A stretch of DNA of 6,799 nucleotides from Cyanobacteria bacterium Co-bin13 (GTDB taxonomy: Bacteria > Cyanobacteriota > Cyanobacteriia > Phormidesmidales > Phormidesmidaceae), in assembly GCA_014534385.1 (NCBI GenBank), contig JACVRP010000210.1:1-6799 (forward strand), read 5' to 3'. Shown here one piece after another: positions 5,573-6,799 of this stretch; position 1 is the first letter of the stretch, and each line of letters starts with the position of its first letter. The translations under genes and the position numbers were made by a program. Below the pieces are notes generated by a model. That model ran no database searches. It was not told where the DNA came from and was given only the letters and a program-made list of their open reading frames with translations.

Positions 5573-6418
5573 ATGTTCGACGTACTCCAGGCCCACCTCA
5601 ACCAGCACCTTCCGCATCTGGTGCGCGATCGCAACCCCTACTTCGCCAGCGAGGGCCATTTTTATGTCCAGCAGTACATCCGCCAAGTCTTGTCGGAGTT
5701 TGGAGAGGTTGAGGCCCAAGGCTTCACCGTCCGCAACCAATCCCACAGCAACTGGGTTTTTAAGATTCCGGGTCGCCGCACCAGCCGTCTGCCAATCCTC
5801 GTTGGCGCGCACTACGACACTGTCCCCGGTTCTCCCGGTGCCGACGACAATGCTAGTGGATTAGCCGTTCTGCTAGAGTTGGCCCGCCACTTCACAGCTC
5901 ACCCACCCCGTTCGCCCCTGCACCTGGTCGCCTTTGACCTAGAGGAGTACGGGCTGGCCGGTAGCCGAGCTTACGCCGCCAGCTTGAAGCAGCAGGGCAC
6001 TCGTCTGCGGCTAATGCTCTCTCTAGAAATGTTGGGCTACTGCAACGCTGCCCCCAACAGTCAAAAGTATCCCGCAAAGTTCTTAGAAGCGATTTATCCT
6101 GACCGGGGCGACTTTATTGCTCTGATTGGTCACTGGCAAACGGTGCCTGACCTGGTGCGACTACAGCGTGCTTTTCGCAAAGCCGGAGCCCCTTGCCAGT
6201 GGCTGCCCATGATCCGCCGGGGGCAGATTCTGCCCGACACTCGCCGCAGCGATCATGCTCCTTTTTGGGACTTGGGCTACCCAGCAGTCATGGTCACTGA
6301 TACAGCAGATTTGAGGAGTCCGCACTATCACCAGAGTAGCGATCGCATCGAGACCCTCGACCTCGACTTTCTCACCCGCGTCTGCCACGGCCTAATTTTG
6401 GGCCTAGAGCGCCTGTAA
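5573..6418 (+). CDS. M28-family zinc metallopeptidase
   Basis: The product is predicted to be a two-zinc exopeptidase of the M28 (aminopeptidase Y / glutaminyl-cyclase-like) fold. At 281 residues it is essentially a bare catalytic domain. The expected metal and catalytic residues are visible: His80 and Asp82 in GAHYDTV, the bridging Asp in GADDNASG (91/92), Glu124-Glu125 in FDLEEYG (general base and ligand), Glu152 in SLEMLGY, and His253 in the PHYHQSSD motif near the C-terminus. It therefore looks active. No signal peptide or membrane segment is present, so a cytoplasmic location is likely. The substrate cannot be told from sequence. The ATG at 5573 is the first possible start because an in-frame TAG lies at 5567-5569; GGGG directly abuts it, too close for normal Shine-Dalgarno use. 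It converges with the DUF779 gene, with 21 bp between stops. Confidence 0.93.
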   Translation: MFDVLQAHLNQHLPHLVRDRNPYFASEGHFYVQQYIRQVLSEFGEVEAQGFTVRNQSHSNWVFKIPGRRTSRLPILVGAHYDTVPGSPGADDNASGLAVLLELARHFTAHPPRSPLHLVAFDLEEYGLAGSRAYAASLKQQGTRLRLMLSLEMLGYCNAAPNSQKYPAKFLEAIYPDRGDFIALIGHWQTVPDLVRLQRAFRKAGAPCQWLPMIRRGQILPDTRRSDHAPFWDLGYPAVMVTDTADLRSPHYHQSSDRIETLDLDFLTRVCHGLILGLERL

Positions 6419-6439
6419 CCGCAGGCAAGCTTTCTCGTC

Positions 6440-6799
6440 TCAAAGACCCAATTCCCGCTCCAGCACAGCCCACTCCTCATCTGTAAACAGGCGAGAGCGC
6501 GTGATGAAGCGCGACCCGTCTGGCCCTTCTAGCGAAAAGTCACCGCCACCAGGGCCAGGGGCCACATCTAAAATTAGCTGAGTATGCTTCCAGTACTGGT
6601 ACTGCTGCGCCCCAATGTAAAAGGGGCAGCCCTCTAGCTCACCCAGCAGCACATCCTGATCGCCCACCATAAACTCCCCGTCAGGGAAGCACATCGGCGC
6701 ACTGCCGTCGCAGCAGCCCCCCGACTGATGAAACATCAGCGGCCCATGGGTTTCTTTCAACAGGCGAATCAGATCCACCGCAGCAGGCGTCATCTCCAC
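6440..6799 (-). CDS. DUF779 family protein, N-terminus cut by window edge
   Basis: The sequence is typical of DUF779, a small family of about 115-130 residues with unknown biochemical function. The hallmark is HGPLMFHQSGGCCDGSAPMC, with a His and three Cys that could bind metal or be redox active; that role is my inference. Downstream are GDQDVLLG, the aromatic QQYQYWKHTQLILDV segment and a C-terminal GSRFITRSRLFTDEEW. In other bacteria these genes are often found beside aldehyde dehydrogenase genes; none is seen here, but the neighbour lies outside the window. The frame is open to base 6799. A GTG at 6797-6799 and an ATG at 6791-6793 are both possible starts, but relatives usually have a few more residues before the ATPAA-like segment, so the true start is probably just outside. 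No signal peptide or membrane segment is seen. Confidence 0.9.
   Translation of the reverse strand: MEMTPAAVDLIRLLKETHGPLMFHQSGGCCDGSAPMCFPDGEFMVGDQDVLLGELEGCPFYIGAQQYQYWKHTQLILDVAPGPGGGDFSLEGPDGSRFITRSRLFTDEEWAVLERELGL

Overview
The window comes from a cyanobacterium. It carries psaD (photosystem I subunit II). It also contains five copies of the octamer GCGATCGC (HIP1), a repeat strongly over-represented in many cyanobacterial genomes; chance would give about 0.1 copies in 6.8 kb. Gene content and protein sequences look like a Leptolyngbya- or Synechococcales-type chromosome, but genus cannot be fixed from this piece. I see no transposase, CRISPR array, tRNA or rRNA. It reads as ordinary core chromosome with interesting regulatory DNA between genes, not as an undescribed multi-gene system.

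Layout: (1) 1-1314, plus strand: C-terminal part of a GAF-domain sensor histidine kinase, truncated by the window edge. (2) 1315-1569: a G-rich then C-rich imperfect inverted repeat, a 16-bp palindrome, and a sequence resembling the HLR1 site of the response regulator RpaB, upstream of psaD. (3) 1570-1998, plus: psaD. (4) 1999-2102: a strong stem-loop between psaD and trpE. (5) 2103-3650, plus: trpE, anthranilate synthase component I. (6) 3639-5015, minus: a long RlpA-like protein with a C-terminal double-psi beta-barrel, overlapping the end of trpE by 12 bp. (7) 5016-5572: a 557-bp AT-rich spacer with no convincing protein gene. It holds a good sigma70-type promoter, a tiny ORF with a well-placed ribosome binding site, and a stem-loop that could be a small RNA or an attenuated leader. 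(8) 5573-6418, plus: an M28-family metallopeptidase. (9) 6440-6799, minus: a DUF779-family protein, cut by the right edge.

Functionally the genes are a mixed set: signal transduction, photosystem I, tryptophan synthesis, cell wall, peptide hydrolysis and one unknown. The only neighbourhood I recognise as conserved is psaD followed by trpE, which I recall from Synechocystis PCC 6803. The psaD upstream region fits light-responsive control by RpaB, but that is an inference from motif similarity. The spacer at 5016-5572 is the part most likely to hold something not yet annotated.
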